From Chimonanthus salicifolius (taxonomy: Eukaryota > Streptophyta > Magnoliopsida > Laurales > Calycanthaceae): 64,000 bases of DNA. Both the position numbers and the translations under genes were made by a program. Position 1 is the first letter of the stretch; every line of letters begins with the position of its first letter. Location: the NCBI GenBank assembly GCA_013350335.1, contig CM023532.1:97025853-97089852 (forward strand), given 5' to 3'. The notes beneath the pieces were generated by a model. It was not told the DNA's origin. It was given only the letters and a program-made list of their open reading frames with translations, and ran no database searches. Shown here in pieces: positions 22,416 through 35,145 of the stretch.

Positions 22416-22737
22416 ATTTACCTTGCTTATTTTCATAAAGCTTATGTTCCAAAAATGATCCATACATAGTTCCTTAATCCAAACACATGATCCATCAAAT
22501 AGTTCATGGGGTTCGGCCATGGTGTGGTCCATCATTTTCACCTATTTATCTTTTTACCATTTCCTTCATCACCTTATGATTAGGTTCAACACATAGGTCC
22601 ATAAACATACGTATATAATTGAATCCTCCTTTTAATCATCCATTCATTTAAAATATACATAGACATAATATCCATAAAATTGCTTCATGCCAACTTAGAT
22701 TCAAAAACACTATCCATGGAGTTCGCCTGTAACACCC
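22416..22737 (-). mobile_element. LTR J, piece between the A/B tandem and a nested solo LTR
   Basis: Minus-oriented LTR sequence with a half hairpin (about 22508-22527). It is interrupted on the left by the A/B tandem and on the right by the solo LTR at 22738, and continues at 26777. No coding content. Confidence 0.75.
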
Positions 22738-22739
22738 CG

Positions 22740-23250
22740 ATTTCTCAAAGATATGAATATTTACGAAAATGCCCCTGGATTGGTAAATTTAATAATTATG
22801 ATGTTAAATGAGAAAATGGTGGGGTCCATTGCTCAAACTAAGATCCTATGAACAGATTATAAGGGTCAAATTATAATGGATGAGTAATGTACATCAAATT
22901 GGGTCAAAATAGTTAATTGGGTCAAAGAATTCTCAATGATTGGAATAATTATGAAAATGCCCCTGGATTGGTGAATTCAATAAATATGATTGTAAATAAG
23001 GAAATGGTGGGGCCCATTGCTCAAATTAAGGTCATGTGAACATATTAGGAATGTCAAGTTTGATTGGATGGGTAATTTCTCAATGAAGTGGATAATTACG
23101 AAAATGCCCCTGATGTGTTAAATTAATTATTTTATGATGTTAGGTAAGGAAATGGTGGGGCCCATTGCTCAAATTAAGATCATATGAGCACATTATGAAT
23201 GTCAAGTTTGATTGGATGGGTAATTTACAGCAATTGGGTCAAAAATGGCT
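22740..23250 (+). repeat. Three diverged ~180-bp repeats at an LTR start
   Basis: 'acgaaaatgcccctg' or a close form occurs near 22765, 22952 and 23097. Each is followed by 'gaaatggtgggg.cccattgctcaa' and then 'ttgattggatgggtaat' or similar. This block is not in the other LTRs. Confidence 0.75.
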
Positions 23251-24292
23251 AAATGGGTCAAAGGGCCCAAATGGGACCCATCGGGTCAAAATGGATGATT
23301 TGACCGTTTTGTTAACTTAAATTAAATGGGGTTAATCCTATTTTATTGGAAATCAAGTGGAGGAAAAATGGGTAGGCCTAATCCATATGTGAAAACCATT
23401 TACAAATGACCAAAATTCCATATTTGGGTCATGGAGTCAAAAACGGGTCAAGGAGCCAAAAGTGGACCCAACGGGTCGGGTTGACTAGTTTGACCACGGA
23501 TGACCGTGTGGGCCCTCAATGGATCTCAAGTGTGAGATAATTCAGCTTGAGTTGGACTGATTTGGAGTGAGTCTAAATTAAGAAAAGAGTTGACTCAAAG
23601 ATGGAGCATTAAATGTGATGAGTTGGGTTGGAATAAAAATATCTTGAGTTGGGTGAGTCAAAATGGAAATCCAAGGGACTGTAAATCAGTGAGTTTAATG
23701 GTAATTTGAAGAGGTTGGCTGGTCTCAAACCAACCAAAACAAGTCCCACACGTTGGGGACTTGTTTTGGTGAGTTCAATGGTGTATGATTAATGGAAAAA
23801 ACATGGGTTTTGAGATGGGTTGCTTGGGGATCTGAATGGCTGCATGGGTAGCTGCCAAGGGGTGCCTTGGAGAGCACCCAATGCCCATCGTTTTGTGCAT
23901 GGATTGATGAGGAAATGGAGGGGTTATGGTGGCTGAAATACAAAACCAATGAATACCATCACTTGGCCGATTTATCATTGCAAAGCCTAAGATTTTCCTC
24001 ATCTCTCTCTCCCTCTCTCCTCTCTCCAATTCGTTGTTCTTCCTAGCTGGAACATCAGAGGATTTTACACTAGTAGATCAAGCACAAAACAGCAAAAGAA
24101 AAGAAGAAATAAAAGGGAGAAAACAAGGATCAAAGACAAGGAGGGAGTTTGGAAAATTTGGTAAGTATCTTTATGATATTTTGGTTTAAAAACATAAAAA
24201 CAAGTAGGGTATGTATTGGGCCATGGTCATGGCCGAATACACCAATGTTTAACCTTAATTATAGAGGATTTAAAATGGTGAATATAACCATT

Positions 24293-25541
24293 GGGTTCGG
24301 CCACCATGAAGGGCCGAACCCCATGTAAGAGATGGCTTGGTTTTCATGTTTTGAAACATGAAAACCATGGATTTTGTGGACTGTTTTTGGATTTTGATTT
24401 AAGATTTAAATACATGTTTTAGAATGGTTAAAAACATGGATCTGAATGACATAGGGACTGAAGTTTATATGGTCTAAAATCAGTGGATTAAAAAATGGTT
24501 GGCCCCATGGAAACAAGTGGTTGTTTTTTATAGTTTTTGGAAATTAAAACCATATGATTTGGGACTGATATTAGATGTTATTGTTGGATTTAAAATGCAT
24601 GTTTTAAGGAGGTTAAAACATGGATTTGGGTGTTGGTTTCAGACCCAAGATTAAGGGTTAAATGTTCAAAACCAAAGGTCATGGTGTTCGGCCAATGAGC
24701 ACGGCCGAACCCTATGAAATTGGGCTAATTTTTGGATGTTTGTTTGAAAGGTAAAACCTGATTTTAATATAGTGTTATTACATGATTATCTGAGGTTTAA
24801 AAACAGTAAACATAACCATTGGGTTCGGCCACCATGGAGGGCCGAACCCCATGTAAAAGAATGTTGGTTTTCATGTTGGAAAAACATGTAAACCATGGAC
24901 TTTTTATGGACTGTTTTGGATGGTTTCTTTGAAAGTTAAAACCTGATATTAATATACTGTTTATACATGATTATTGGAGGTTTAAAAACAGTAAGAATAA
25001 CCATTGGGTTCGGCCACTATGGAGGGCCGAACCCCATGTAAAAGAGGGTTGGTTTTCATGTTGGAAAACATGGAAATCATAGACCTTTGTGGACTGTTTT
25101 TGGGAGATTTTTATGTGATAAGGTTACTGATTTTGGGTTGGCCATAGGATAGCTAAACTATGGGCTTAATATGGCTAAGGGGTAGAGCCAATTAGTATTT
25201 AAACAAAGGACATCATTGAGCAAAGAACGATAAGGGTTCGGCCATGAGTATGGCCGAACCCCATGGACTGTTCATGGGTCATTTTATGGATGCATATGTG
25301 ATTTTAAATAGAATTATGGTTGCTGTTTTTATGTCTAAGATGTATGATAAATGATGAAAGATCATTAGGAGAATTGGACTTTATGCTAATTCATAATGAA
25401 TGGGTTAAATAGCCTAAGCTTATGAGTAGTAGTTGGTAATGGTTCTATGTTGATTTAAAAGGTTTAAAATACCCTAATGGAGAACCATGTAGTAATGGAT
25501 AAGGGAACCATTGGGTTAGGCCAAAGGTATGGCCGAACCCC
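24293..25541 (+). repeat. Hairpin array with a different loop class
   Basis: Six inverted repeats lie near 24293, 24686, 24824, 25007, 25234 and 25513. Arms are GGTTCGGCC/GGCCGAACC, but loops read ACCATGAAG, ACCATGGAG or ACTATGGAG instead of ATGGTGTAT. The stem is conserved between LTR subfamilies while the loop is not. Confidence 0.88.
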
Positions 25542-26776
25542 ATGGAGTAAGTTTGGTGGATTAAAGATTGGACAGACCAATGACAAATATGTGAATACAA
25601 GCCAAATGAAGAGATTGATCAAAAGGACTTATACGATGTTTTAGGTCTCATATGTGAATGGACATGTAAATAAGATTATGATTTACTTATTGTTGCATAA
25701 TAAGGTACCGAACGTTGAACGACGAACGAGTCGTGACCGGTTAAAGCCTAAGAAAGAACGGACGCTGAAGTGATTCTTCAGTAGGTTTCCTACCTACTTG
25801 TAACCACAGTTTTACCCCAGTTTTTCTTATGAGACTCTTGTTTTATCTTATGTGTTTTAAATGTTATATTATGCATTAACAAATGGCATACAGGCATGGC
25901 ATCTCATGCATAGACATGGGACAATGAATGAGGTTCTACAGTGTTACAATTTATGGGTTACGTCTTCCTCAGTGGTGCAAGTCACGCCAGGAGGAGTAAC
26001 ATGATGATCATAGTCACATTGGTCTCCTTAGGCGATGAGAGTCCCGCCAGGAGGACTAATACGTGATATGAATCAGTCAATGATGAAGAGATAAAGGTGT
26101 GTTGTAATTTACCTTGTCGATGCAAGGCACGTCAAGTGATGGCTATGAAGGTACATGATGGGGGATGCTCATTGCATGTGCATACTTCATAGCATTGTTT
26201 TATCTGTTTTGATGATCATGTATTATGATATGTATATGCATGTTTTATATGCTAACATGTGGTAGCCCTGATTCGGGAACCTACTGGGCTCGTTGATCTA
26301 ACGCCCTAATTCTACCTCAGAGGAGATTGCAGGTACAAGTAAAGGAAATGAAAAGGTCATTGACCGGGAGGGGAGCTGAGCCTAAGTGCTTGAATGCTGG
26401 AATGAATTTATAATTGCTGTTTATTTGATACTTTATTATGGACATGTAATAAAGTAGTTACTTGCTATGGTTTGCTTGGGATATTGACAATGTATGGTTG
26501 ATTTATGCAAATATTGTTTGAGACTGGTACTGGCTATCTCTTCATATTATTCCACAGTTAACTTATACTATTCCGCATGTTGATGTTAGTTCCATGTGTG
26601 TTTCATAATCATGGTCTATTCCATGTACACATGGGTGGCCAGTTAAGGTTCAGACTTGGGTGGTCTGAACTTAACTCGCGTCGTGACGCCACCCGCTCTC
26701 TTCCGATGTTTTATTATTACTTTAAAAAAAAAATTAGACTCTGAAATTCTCGGAGAGGGCGGGGCGTTACATCGCC

Positions 26777-28129
26777 ATACACCATGGCCGAACCCATGGT
26801 CCTTTAGTTTCATCCCTTTAGCCATCACTTCTTTCCTTTGGTAATCACCCATACCTCAATTGTTTAACATTGTTAACAACTTAATTCCATAAAAAGACCT
26901 CATGGCATTCGGCCATGCACCATGACCGAACCCATGATCTTTCATTTTAGGCTATATTTACAAGTTTGCCATCGTTTCCAACAACCTTCCATTTAAACCC
27001 TTTAACATCTTTATAACATTGCATGGTTTTCATCCCTCAAAAACCCATAAAAATTAACCAATGTTTTTCATGGGGTTCGGCCATGCACTATGGTTGAACC
27101 CTATGGTTCATCATCTTCCCTTAAATTACTATATTCATTCTTTAATTTTCTTCCATGGGGTTCAGCCATACACCATGGCTGAACCCTATGGTTCTTTTCT
27201 TTAAACAAAATTATCAAAATACCTACCGGTTCGTCGACTCCTCTGGTTTTTCTTCTCTCTGACTTGTTCTTCCGATCCTTTCCTTCCTTAGCCTCTTTCT
27301 TTTTGATCTTTCACACAGCTGGTTGCCCTCTCCTTCTCTGTACACTGCCGAGAACACCGTATTGCCAAAGCACCAGCGTCAAGCCTTCCCTTTGATTCTG
27401 TATGTCGTGAGCCCCTCTTGTCTTACTGCTGTCTCTCTTTGAATGTAGCGTCGGTATGCACTACCTTTCCTTTGCTCAGCTGCCTTTGTTTTGTAATACT
27501 TCCAGCCAGTCCTATCTTTAGAAGATTGCCGATATCCTCTTAATTTAGCACCTTCCTAGTATCGCTTTTTGACAAAGGAAATGACTCCTTTTAAAGAGAT
27601 TCTAGCACATCACAGTGGATGCGCATATCTCCTATTCGGCCAAGCAACCTATCTAATTTTAGACATCTTCTTTATTTGGATTAGGCAATCAGATGTCATT
27701 GTCTAATCCCAACTCTTCTAGGCGTGTTGCCCATCTTAGGCAATCCTTGTTCAACTAAAACTCCTAAAATCTAGTCAATATACGTTTCCATGTCATCCTA
27801 AAACCTCACATCCGTTGACACCATATCATCATACACCTCACACGCAGATCCTTATCTTGGCTTCCCCTCCAAGTCTCTACAACCGTATGCAATCTTCCAA
27901 GTTCCCTCTGTGCGCATGCCACTTAATCTTGATCCCTTATTTATAGATATATTGCATTACCATTTTAATTCAGCCCCATTTAATTTAAATTGGACCTTAT
28001 ACCATAATCGTCGGGTCCTAATTGGGCCATTGACCAACACCTTACCCATCTAAGGTTCATATCCGTTAATTCACAATTAAAATGGCAAATTCCGTAAATA
28101 TTGATAAGATGGAATTTTGAAGTGTTACA
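26777..28129 (-). mobile_element. LTR J, remainder up to its start
   Basis: Minus-oriented LTR whose start (TGTAACACTTC on the minus strand) is at 28129. It carries the other half of the split hairpin and copies near 26910, 27074 and 27159, the last with the paired GGTTCAGCC/GGCTGAACC change. The donor-like site reads GTAGGT at 27226-27221. The flank TCATC (28130-28134) should be its target duplication in D. Confidence 0.83.
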
Positions 28130-28914
28130 TCATCAATCTGCTTCTTTAACTCGAACATCTCTGCTGGTGCCATCCGGTAATGTGGCAATGACACTGGAGC
28201 AGTGCTAGGATATAGTTTGATTTCAAAATTAATCTCCCTCATGGGTGGTAAGCCAGGGAGTTCTATTGGGAATACATCCGCGTAGTCTTTCACTATCGCC
28301 GAAAGTTCAGCGACCGGTGCCTTGTTCAATCTGATACTGTTCAATACCAGATGATTCAACCCTTCATGCAGTCTTCTTCTTATAGGGATGTTGTGTTTGT
28401 CATCATGTACCACATATTGATTCCCCTCGGGTGTCCAAAATTTCACCCTGCAAAGATGGCAACCGATGTTGGCCTGAACGCTGGTCAACCAGTCCATGCC
28501 AAAGATAATGTCGTACTCAGTCATATCAAGTACCAGATAGTTGAACTCAAATCTGTATCCAGCGAGTTCAGTGTTCATTGCTATGTATATAAGCCCCAAT
28601 GACGTGCCTCCGATGGGGGATACAATGGTGAATGATGTGGATAGTTTTTGTAGTAATGTGCCAGTAGCGGATATGAATGCAGCAGATGTGAAGGAGTGGG
28701 ATGCTCCAGAATCAAATAATGCAAAGGCATAAGAACTACTGACTACTGCCATACCTTGAATCACGGAGTGATCCACTGCTGTTGGAGGAGCTAAAGTAAA
28801 CACCCGTCCAGATCCTGTAGGGTTAGGCGTCTGTCCCGCCTGGTTATATATCCTGCCTCCTCATGAATGAGTTGGTCTAACTGGTGGGCGAAATGAACCT
28901 CTGGAATAAGAGTG
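28130..28914 (-). pseudogene. Element D: protease and first part of RT
   Basis: The minus strand reads a protease with intact Asp-Ser-Gly ('ALFDSGASHSFTSAAF'), then 'MTEYDIIFGMDWL', then the RT start '[19 protein letters not shown]', where LTR J interrupts it. The stretch is open for about 220 codons. The rest of pol and D's 3' LTR must lie left of the window. Confidence 0.88.
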
Positions 28915-29963
28915 TCTGCTAAGCTGTTGGCATTCCCTCTTGAAATGGCCCGGCTGGTCACAATGGAAATAGTTGTTCACACCTCTGGGAACCTGAGTGA
29001 CTGATGCTGATGGGGAGGGTTGGGACGAAAGCCCCCTGTTGACCCTGTAGAAGGTGAGGGTCTTCCCAAGTTAGGTCGAAACCTCTTGTTGGGATGAAAT
29101 GTACCTCTCTCACTCTGACCTCGGCAGTTGTCCACAAACCGCACTGTCTCAGCCATCTCTTGCTCTGCTATAGTGGCCCTACTAACCACCTCTGCCAGTG
29201 TAGCTGCCTTGAATATGGTTACCTTGGCCCTAATGCTTGGCCGTAGGCCCCGCTCAAACTCGCAAGCCCTTTGGTACTCTGCATCCACCATATATAGTGC
29301 ATAACAGGACAGACTGAGGAACTCCTGATGGTACTCTGCCACCGTCATAGTGCCTTGTACTAAAGATAGGAACGCTTGGGTGTGGCGCTCCTTCTCCTCC
29401 TCGGGAAAATAATGGTCCAAAAATGTAGCTGAGAACTGCTCCCATGTCATTGCAGTCCTTTCCCTTTCTAGCATGAGTGCTCGCTGTTTCTCTATTACCT
29501 CCCATCATTTACCGGCATCATCAATCAATTGTGATGCAGCCAGCAATATCTTGTCATCATGACTAGAGATCTTTAGTAGGGTCAGGATCTGAGTAATCTT
29601 CTTCAACCAGTTTTCTGCTCCGACAACCCCTTCTTTCCCTTTGAAGTAAGGGGGGCGCTGTTGTTGGAAATCCCTGACCATGCTCCTATCATTGGCGTCG
29701 TTTGTGGTGGCATTTCCGTTCAGATGCTGTTGAAGAATAGAAGTAACCACTGCTTGGACCAAGCTTTGTAGTTTAGGAGGCACCACCGGTATATTCACGC
29801 TGTTTTGTTCCTCCTCCTCTTGGTGGGATGGTTGTTCATCATGTTGAGACTGTTGTTCTTCCTTTTCATGTTGAGATTGTTGTTCCTCCTTTTCATGCTG
29901 AGATTTTTGTACCTCCTTTTCATCCCCTTTTTGGTTTTGTCGGGTCCTTCTCTTTAGAGGTAT
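28915..29963 (-). pseudogene. Element D gag
   Basis: Minus-strand gag with the start codon changed to ATA (29963-29961) where F and B have ATG. The core domain holds 'FQQQRPPYFKGKEG' and 'FLDHYFPEEEKERH'. A TGG-to-TGA change near 29507 splits it, and four bases are lost near 29015, shifting the frame before the knuckle. In the knuckle the first Cys is Tyr ('YFHCDQPGHFKREC'). The N-terminal acidic/Gln-rich part (29800-29930) is longer than in B or F and has CAA where they have a stop. Confidence 0.87.
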
Positions 29964-30353
29964 TTTTCCTAAGTCGTTGAAAACATTATTGACTTAACTC
30001 CTTCGTAAAGTTGTGTTTTCACATTATGGGGAAAATTTCCAAATAAGCACTCTTTGTATTTCTTTGTTTTTGGGGAAACTTCCTAAGTATCAAATATTCG
30101 TTTTCTCAATTTGGGATATCAGGGAAATATATCCTGTTTTGCTATGTTTGATAAATCCAATTATTGTGACTGTACTTCATTTGCTATCATTCCTTGTTGT
30201 TTTCAGATTGACTGTTTCAATTTGAGTCTAACAAAGTAAATTAATTCGACCCTCGTGCAGCGGACTCCGAAGAGTCGGTCAGTTGGGATTCTTATCTGTC
30301 AGTGAGGCATGAAACCGTCTTAATCTTACTTCGAAAGATTCAGCCTTCCCATT
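29964..30353 (-). other. Element D untranslated leader
   Basis: Non-coding leader between gag and the PBS, with GGGGAAA ... TTTCC repeats (about 30027-30130) like those in B, F and C. No supported gene. Confidence 0.7.
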
Positions 30354-30367
30354 GCTCTGATACATGC
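30354..30367 (-). promoter_or_regulatory. Element D primer-binding site (degraded)
   Basis: The minus strand reads GTATCAGAGC, the 3' ten bases of the tRNA-Met site. The bases nearest the LTR are CGCAT instead of AGTTG, so the first pairs with the primer are lost. Confidence 0.8.
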
Positions 30368-33300
30368 GGTAATGCCTCGCCCTTTTTCACTCTCCGAAAA
30401 TCGGAGTCTATATTTTTTTGTAAATAGAAGAGTGAGAGAGAGCGAGACGCCACGACGAGAGCTAAGTCTGACTTCCTAAAGCCCGACCCTTAATTGGCCA
30501 ACCATACGTGTGCGTGGACCAAGTCCACTAAAATGGTTCACACGTATTCAAGTTAACATGCGAAATAAATCAAAAATGTGAATTACAATAGAATCCTAAT
30601 TCTATTCCAAATAAACCATAATTATCTTAACTTTTAAACATCCAAAATAAATCATTCAAACCATAGCAAAATATCTAAGTTATTACATGCCCAAATGCTA
30701 GCTACTCAAATTACATAGTCCATGAGTAACTTAAACAAAATATAATTAAACACATCCAAGCTCCTATGCTTGGCTCCGATCACATCCATCATTCCCTTCA
30801 ATTCCTATGTCATCCACTAGGGTAGAAGTAGGGCGTTAGACAACGCGCCCAGTAGGTATTCCAAATAGGGTTAACACATGGTTAGTACAAAATCATATAG
30901 ATAACATATTAATAAAACCATGTAAAACAATGCCATGCCATGGTGTCATATGCAATGAATCCCACCCATCACAAACACATGTATCCTCTTGATGGAATTC
31001 TCCTCATCAAGGTATCCCCACAGTTACCTTACGGACGCCCCGACGGAGTGTGTTCTCCGGTTACTTCTTGATGGATAATGCACATCAAGGTCTTCCCACG
31101 GATGCCTTAACGGACGCCCCAACGGAGCGTGGCCTCCGGTTACAAATCATCCTTCCCATACCATGCATGAGATGCAAATGTCAACATGCTATGTAATAGT
31201 ATACATCATAGCATAAAACTTCCATATTTGAAACGTAACAGTTGATACAAAATAACTCATCAAAAACATGAACTAAAATCATATTATATGTCCCATGGTT
31301 TCAAAGAGGTAGAATCCTACCAATGATCAACTTAATATGTCTTTACGTTTTCGTCCAGAAATCGATCACAGATCGTACACCGCTTGTGAGGTCCTGTTAC
31401 CTTATTATATGTCAATCAATCAAACCCATGTTCCATTTGATTTACAATCATGTCATCATGTCTAAGTCCATAACACATCTTTGTGGGGTTCGGCCACACA
31501 ACATGGCCAAACTTCACCCACTTAAATTTGGGTCCCTCTTTTTACTTATTAACCAATCCACATAAGTTTAACCATCTAAGAAACCCTAAGTCCACAAATA
31601 TTCCTTTGTGGGGTTCGGCCATACAACATGGCCGAACCTCACTCCCTTAGTTTTGTGCCCTTCTTTTTAGTCCTTTGATCTTTAGATTAAATCCAAGATC
31701 ATGCCATCTTTGATTCATAAATCTAATCACTCATACAATAATTATTTAACATTGATAACAACCTAAGTCCATAAAAACATTCCCCATGGGGTTCGGCCAT
31801 ACACCATGGCTGAACCCATGGTCCTTCATTTTTATGATTTAATCATACATTTAAGTCCTTTATACCAACTTATATTCAAAAACACAATCCATGGGGTTCG
31901 GCCTACACCATGGCCGAACCCATGGTCCTTTAATTTCACCCCTTTGGCCATCATTTCTTTCCTTAGGTAATCAATTTACTTACCCATACTTAAGTCCATA
32001 ACATAAATCATGACTAAACATTTCATTCATTTAAACATGCCTAAGTCCATAACTGATCCACAAACATAGAACCATTAATGATTTCTAATCATGCTTAAAT
32101 CTCTAAATGGCCCATTAAAAATGGTTCATGGTGTTCGGCCATACACCATGGCCGAACCCATGATGTCTCATTTCCATGTTCTCCATTAAATAATTTACCA
32201 TCTTAAGTTCATAAACAAGTCCCTCCATGGGAGGGTTTAATCATACGCTTAGGTCATTATTTACAACTCAAAGTCCATCAACATGACTTCATTTAAATCT
32301 TCTACAATCCTTAATAATCTTCCATGGCGTTCGTCCATACAACATGGCCGAACCCTATGGTTCATCATTTCCATTAAAACACATCATAGCTCCATGATTG
32401 ATCCTTTGATGGTTCTCATACATACATCCATTTAAACCCTTTAAAACCTTTTAAAATCATAAACATTCATCTATGATCTTCATCCTTCAAATCCATTAAA
32501 AATAACCAATGTCCTTCCATGGGATTTGGCCATACAACATGGCCGAACCCTATGGTTCATCACTTCCTCTTGAAAATCATGTAACCATGTTCATATTCCT
32601 TGATGGGGTTCGGCCATACATCATGGCCGAACCTCATCCAGCACTTCCTTTGTCCTTAAGGGTTTTTATACATGAAACTCTATCTTACTTAATAAACTCA
32701 TCATGTACTTATCAATTCCGCGACTCCTCCGGTTTCATTCACTCCTTCTTGTTCCTTTGATCTTTTTCTTCCTTAGCCTCTTCTTCCTCCTTGATCCTTC
32801 GCCGAGTGTGAACTTGAGAGGTCTTGAGATGAAACCTCAAGGAGAGGGTTCGGCCAAAAAGGTATAGGTTTGAGAGAGGGAGAAAGAGAGAAGATTTAAG
32901 ATAACAATTCTAAGTGTTCTCCCTTTGTCAAAAAGAGGGGATCGGCCTTGAGTTAGAGAGGGAGAGTGAGATGAAAATACTCTAAGTGTTCTTATCTTGA
33001 GGAGTGATTCCGCCAAGAGAGAGAGCTTGAGAGAGTGAATTGAAACCAAAGTCCTTTCCTTGGTTAATGAGGGTCGGCCAAAGGTGGTGTCCTTTGGTGA
33101 TACCCGTTTGTAACTCCCATGCCCTTTCACCTCCCTCCTTAATGATCTATTTGGAGGTTTCATCCATGAGATGAAATACTCCCAACGTTTGACCCAAGAT
33201 GGAAACCCTCCATGTTTCCAATGTGTGCTATGGTTATGCCTTGAGTAACCTCCACAACCTTTCACCTCCTCATTAATGATCCATTTGGAGTTTCATCCCA

Positions 33301-33713
33301 TGAGATGAAACTCCCATGTCTCCAACGTGTAGCCTTGACTTGGGTCTCATGAGATGCATCTCTCCACCTTCCCACTCCACTCACTTAAGATTAAGGTCCC
33401 ACTAACTTCCACACAACTCATCACTTTAACTCAACTCACCTCTTTAATTCAACTCATTTAAGTCACGTAAAATCAACTTAATTACTTGACTCCATTTCCA
33501 ACTTAATTCAGCTCAATTTAATTAAGCTTGAACTCACTTGGTGGTCAACCAAGTCAACTATGACCCATTGGGTCCTAATTGGCCATTTGACCTAATTGAC
33601 AATCTTGACCCAATTAAATAAATCTTACCCATCAAACGGCCATATCATTTAATTCACAAATTAAATGGGCAATTTTCATAAATATTTATAATTTGAAAAT
33701 TCGGGGTATTTCA
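30368..33713 (-). mobile_element. Element D 5' LTR, 3,346 bp
   Basis: Minus-oriented, with the end next to the PBS at 30368 and the start (TGAAATACCCCG, changed from TGTAACACCCCG) at 33713. It holds two diverged CGGACGCCCC units (31030, 31110), the TCCTACC module (31309-31400), eight hairpins (31485-32634) and the purine-rich/CT-rich region (32715-33100). The donor-like site is lost here (ATAAGT at 32712-32707). Flank AGACC (33714-33718) is the expected target duplication. Confidence 0.87.
31485..32634 (-). repeat. Hairpin array in the element D LTR
   Basis: Eight inverted repeats lie at about 31485, 31608, 31788, 31892, 32130, 32326, 32520 and 32605. On the plus strand they read GGTTCGGCCATACACCATGG, the reverse complement of the GGTGT loop, so loop orientation follows LTR orientation. 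Confidence 0.9.
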
Positions 33714-33828
33714 AGACCTCTCAAGCTCACTCTCGGCCAAGGATCAAGGAGGAAGAAGAGGCTAAGGAGGGAGAAGATCGGAGGAGCAAGAAGGAGTGAA
33801 AGAAACCGGAGGAATCGCAGAGTCGGTA
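33714..33828 (+). mobile_element. Orphan LTR scrap in the opposite orientation
   Basis: These 115 bases match, inverted, the D LTR segment at about 32715-32828 and the F LTR segment at 50354-50460 (the purine-rich block before the donor-like site). They read in + LTR orientation between two minus-oriented LTRs. The right edge joins the C LTR piece at 33829 within 'gagtcggtag', where GTAAGT would follow. Confidence 0.8.
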
Positions 33829-34148
33829 GGTCCATTCCAACCAATTGGATCCTCATTGGGCCCATGGCCCAATTACATTTATCCATACCCATTTATCTTA
33901 GGGCTTACATTATCTTAATCCATTGGGTCCCAAGTGGGTATTGGGCCCAATTTGACCATCCTTGGCCCAATTGACCATCATTGACCCCTTAAATGAATTT
34001 AAATCCAATCCATAATCCATTGGGCCCGAGTTGGGCCTTTGTCCAAATTTTGGTCCATTTACCATTTATTCCATCAAATTTCCCATTTCCACCATTAAAA
34101 TAAATAATAACCACATATTTATTAATTTAAAAATTTCGGGCCATTACA
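33829..34148 (-). mobile_element. Element C 3' LTR, first ~320 bp only
   Basis: Nearly identical to 41943-42261, the start of C's 5' LTR. The LTR start is at 34148, next to C's internal region. It breaks off at 33829, so most of the LTR is missing here. Confidence 0.88.
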
Positions 34149-35145
34149 ATACAATCCTCTTTTAAAATTTTCGTCCCGAAAATTCGAGCGAAGTAGGGGT
34201 TCAAATCATCTTATACAAAGAGCACCGGATGAGCGGCACTCATCTCTAACTCCAATTCCCAGGTGGTTTCCTCATTGCCATGTCGTTCCCATACCACCTT
34301 GATCTGGGCTGTAGTCTCCGCAACCAACTCCGGTCCAATCAGCGCAGGCTCACCGGCCTTTGTCCAACACACTAGCGATCTACACGGCCTACCATATAAG
34401 GCCTCAAATGGAGCATCTGGAGGCTTGCCAGGTAACTGCTATTGTAGGAGAACTCCACCAATGGCAAATGATCCTCCCATCTACCCTTGAAATCTAGTAT
34501 ACACGCTCTTAGTATATCCTCCAATATCAGTATTGTCCTCTCCGATTGTCCATCAATCTGTGGGTGGAATGCTGTGCTAATCAACACGTCGGTCCCCATA
34601 GCCTACTGCATGCTTTGCCATGCTCTGCTAGTGAATAGGCCATCTCTGTCGGACACAATAGTCCGGTGTACACCATGTAGTCTGATAATATTTCGGATGT
34701 ACCGCCGACCCATATTGTATCGTTGCCCCGTGATGACCTTAGTAGCCCTGTTACAACGTCCCTGGCTACATGTTCCCATCTCCACTCCGGCACTGGTAAG
34801 TGTTTGAGTAACCCCGGTGGCTCTTGATGCCCCACCTTAACCTGCTGACAAGTTAGTGCAACGAGTAACAAACTCTGCCACATTTCTCTTAAGTCCATGC
34901 CACCATTAGTGCCTCTTAAGATCCTTGCACATCTTGGTGCTGCCCGGATGGGTAGAGAGCTTGGCTTGGTGTGCCTCAACCAATAACTCCCTTCTGCAGC
35001 TCTCAGTTACATATGTTGTACCTCGGAATAAAAGACCATGTTCCGGTCGTAACTCCTATTCCTGTACCATCTCGCTTGTAGATATCTTGTCCATATCTCC
35101 TCCATTTCTGGTCTATTCGTTGTTCCCGTTCAATCGTGTCAAGTA
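34149..35145 (-). pseudogene. Element C: integrase and chromodomain remnant
   Basis: Minus strand, homologous to B's integrase but with several frame changes. Recognisable parts are '[17 protein letters not shown]' (near 34640-34670), 'FHPQIDGQSERTILILEDIL' (near 34520-34565) with the third catalytic residue, and pieces of the HHCC region (near 34840-34980). Homology ends near 35145, close to the equivalent of B's 17310. Protease and RT are absent. Confidence 0.83.

Larger units (their letters stand above)
22738..26771 (+). mobile_element. Solo LTR, 4,034 bp
   Basis: Starts TGTAACACCCCG, ends GGGGCGTTACA, and is flanked by TCGCC at 22733-22737 and 26772-26776. It belongs to a diverged subfamily. 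22740-23250 holds near-repeats of 'gaaaatgcccctgga' and 'atggtggggcccattgctcaa' about 180 bp apart. It has GTAAGT at 24161, six hairpins (24293-25541), a TCCTACC module (25700-25800), GTCTCC..CGCCAGGAGGA repeats (25965-26065) and a 3' stem (26591-26632). It landed inside a GGTTCGGCC hairpin of LTR J. Confidence 0.93.

Noticed and set aside
24293..25541. Hairpins as separate MITE insertions
   Set aside because: They are too short, have no target duplications that I can see, and keep a fixed orientation relative to the LTR.
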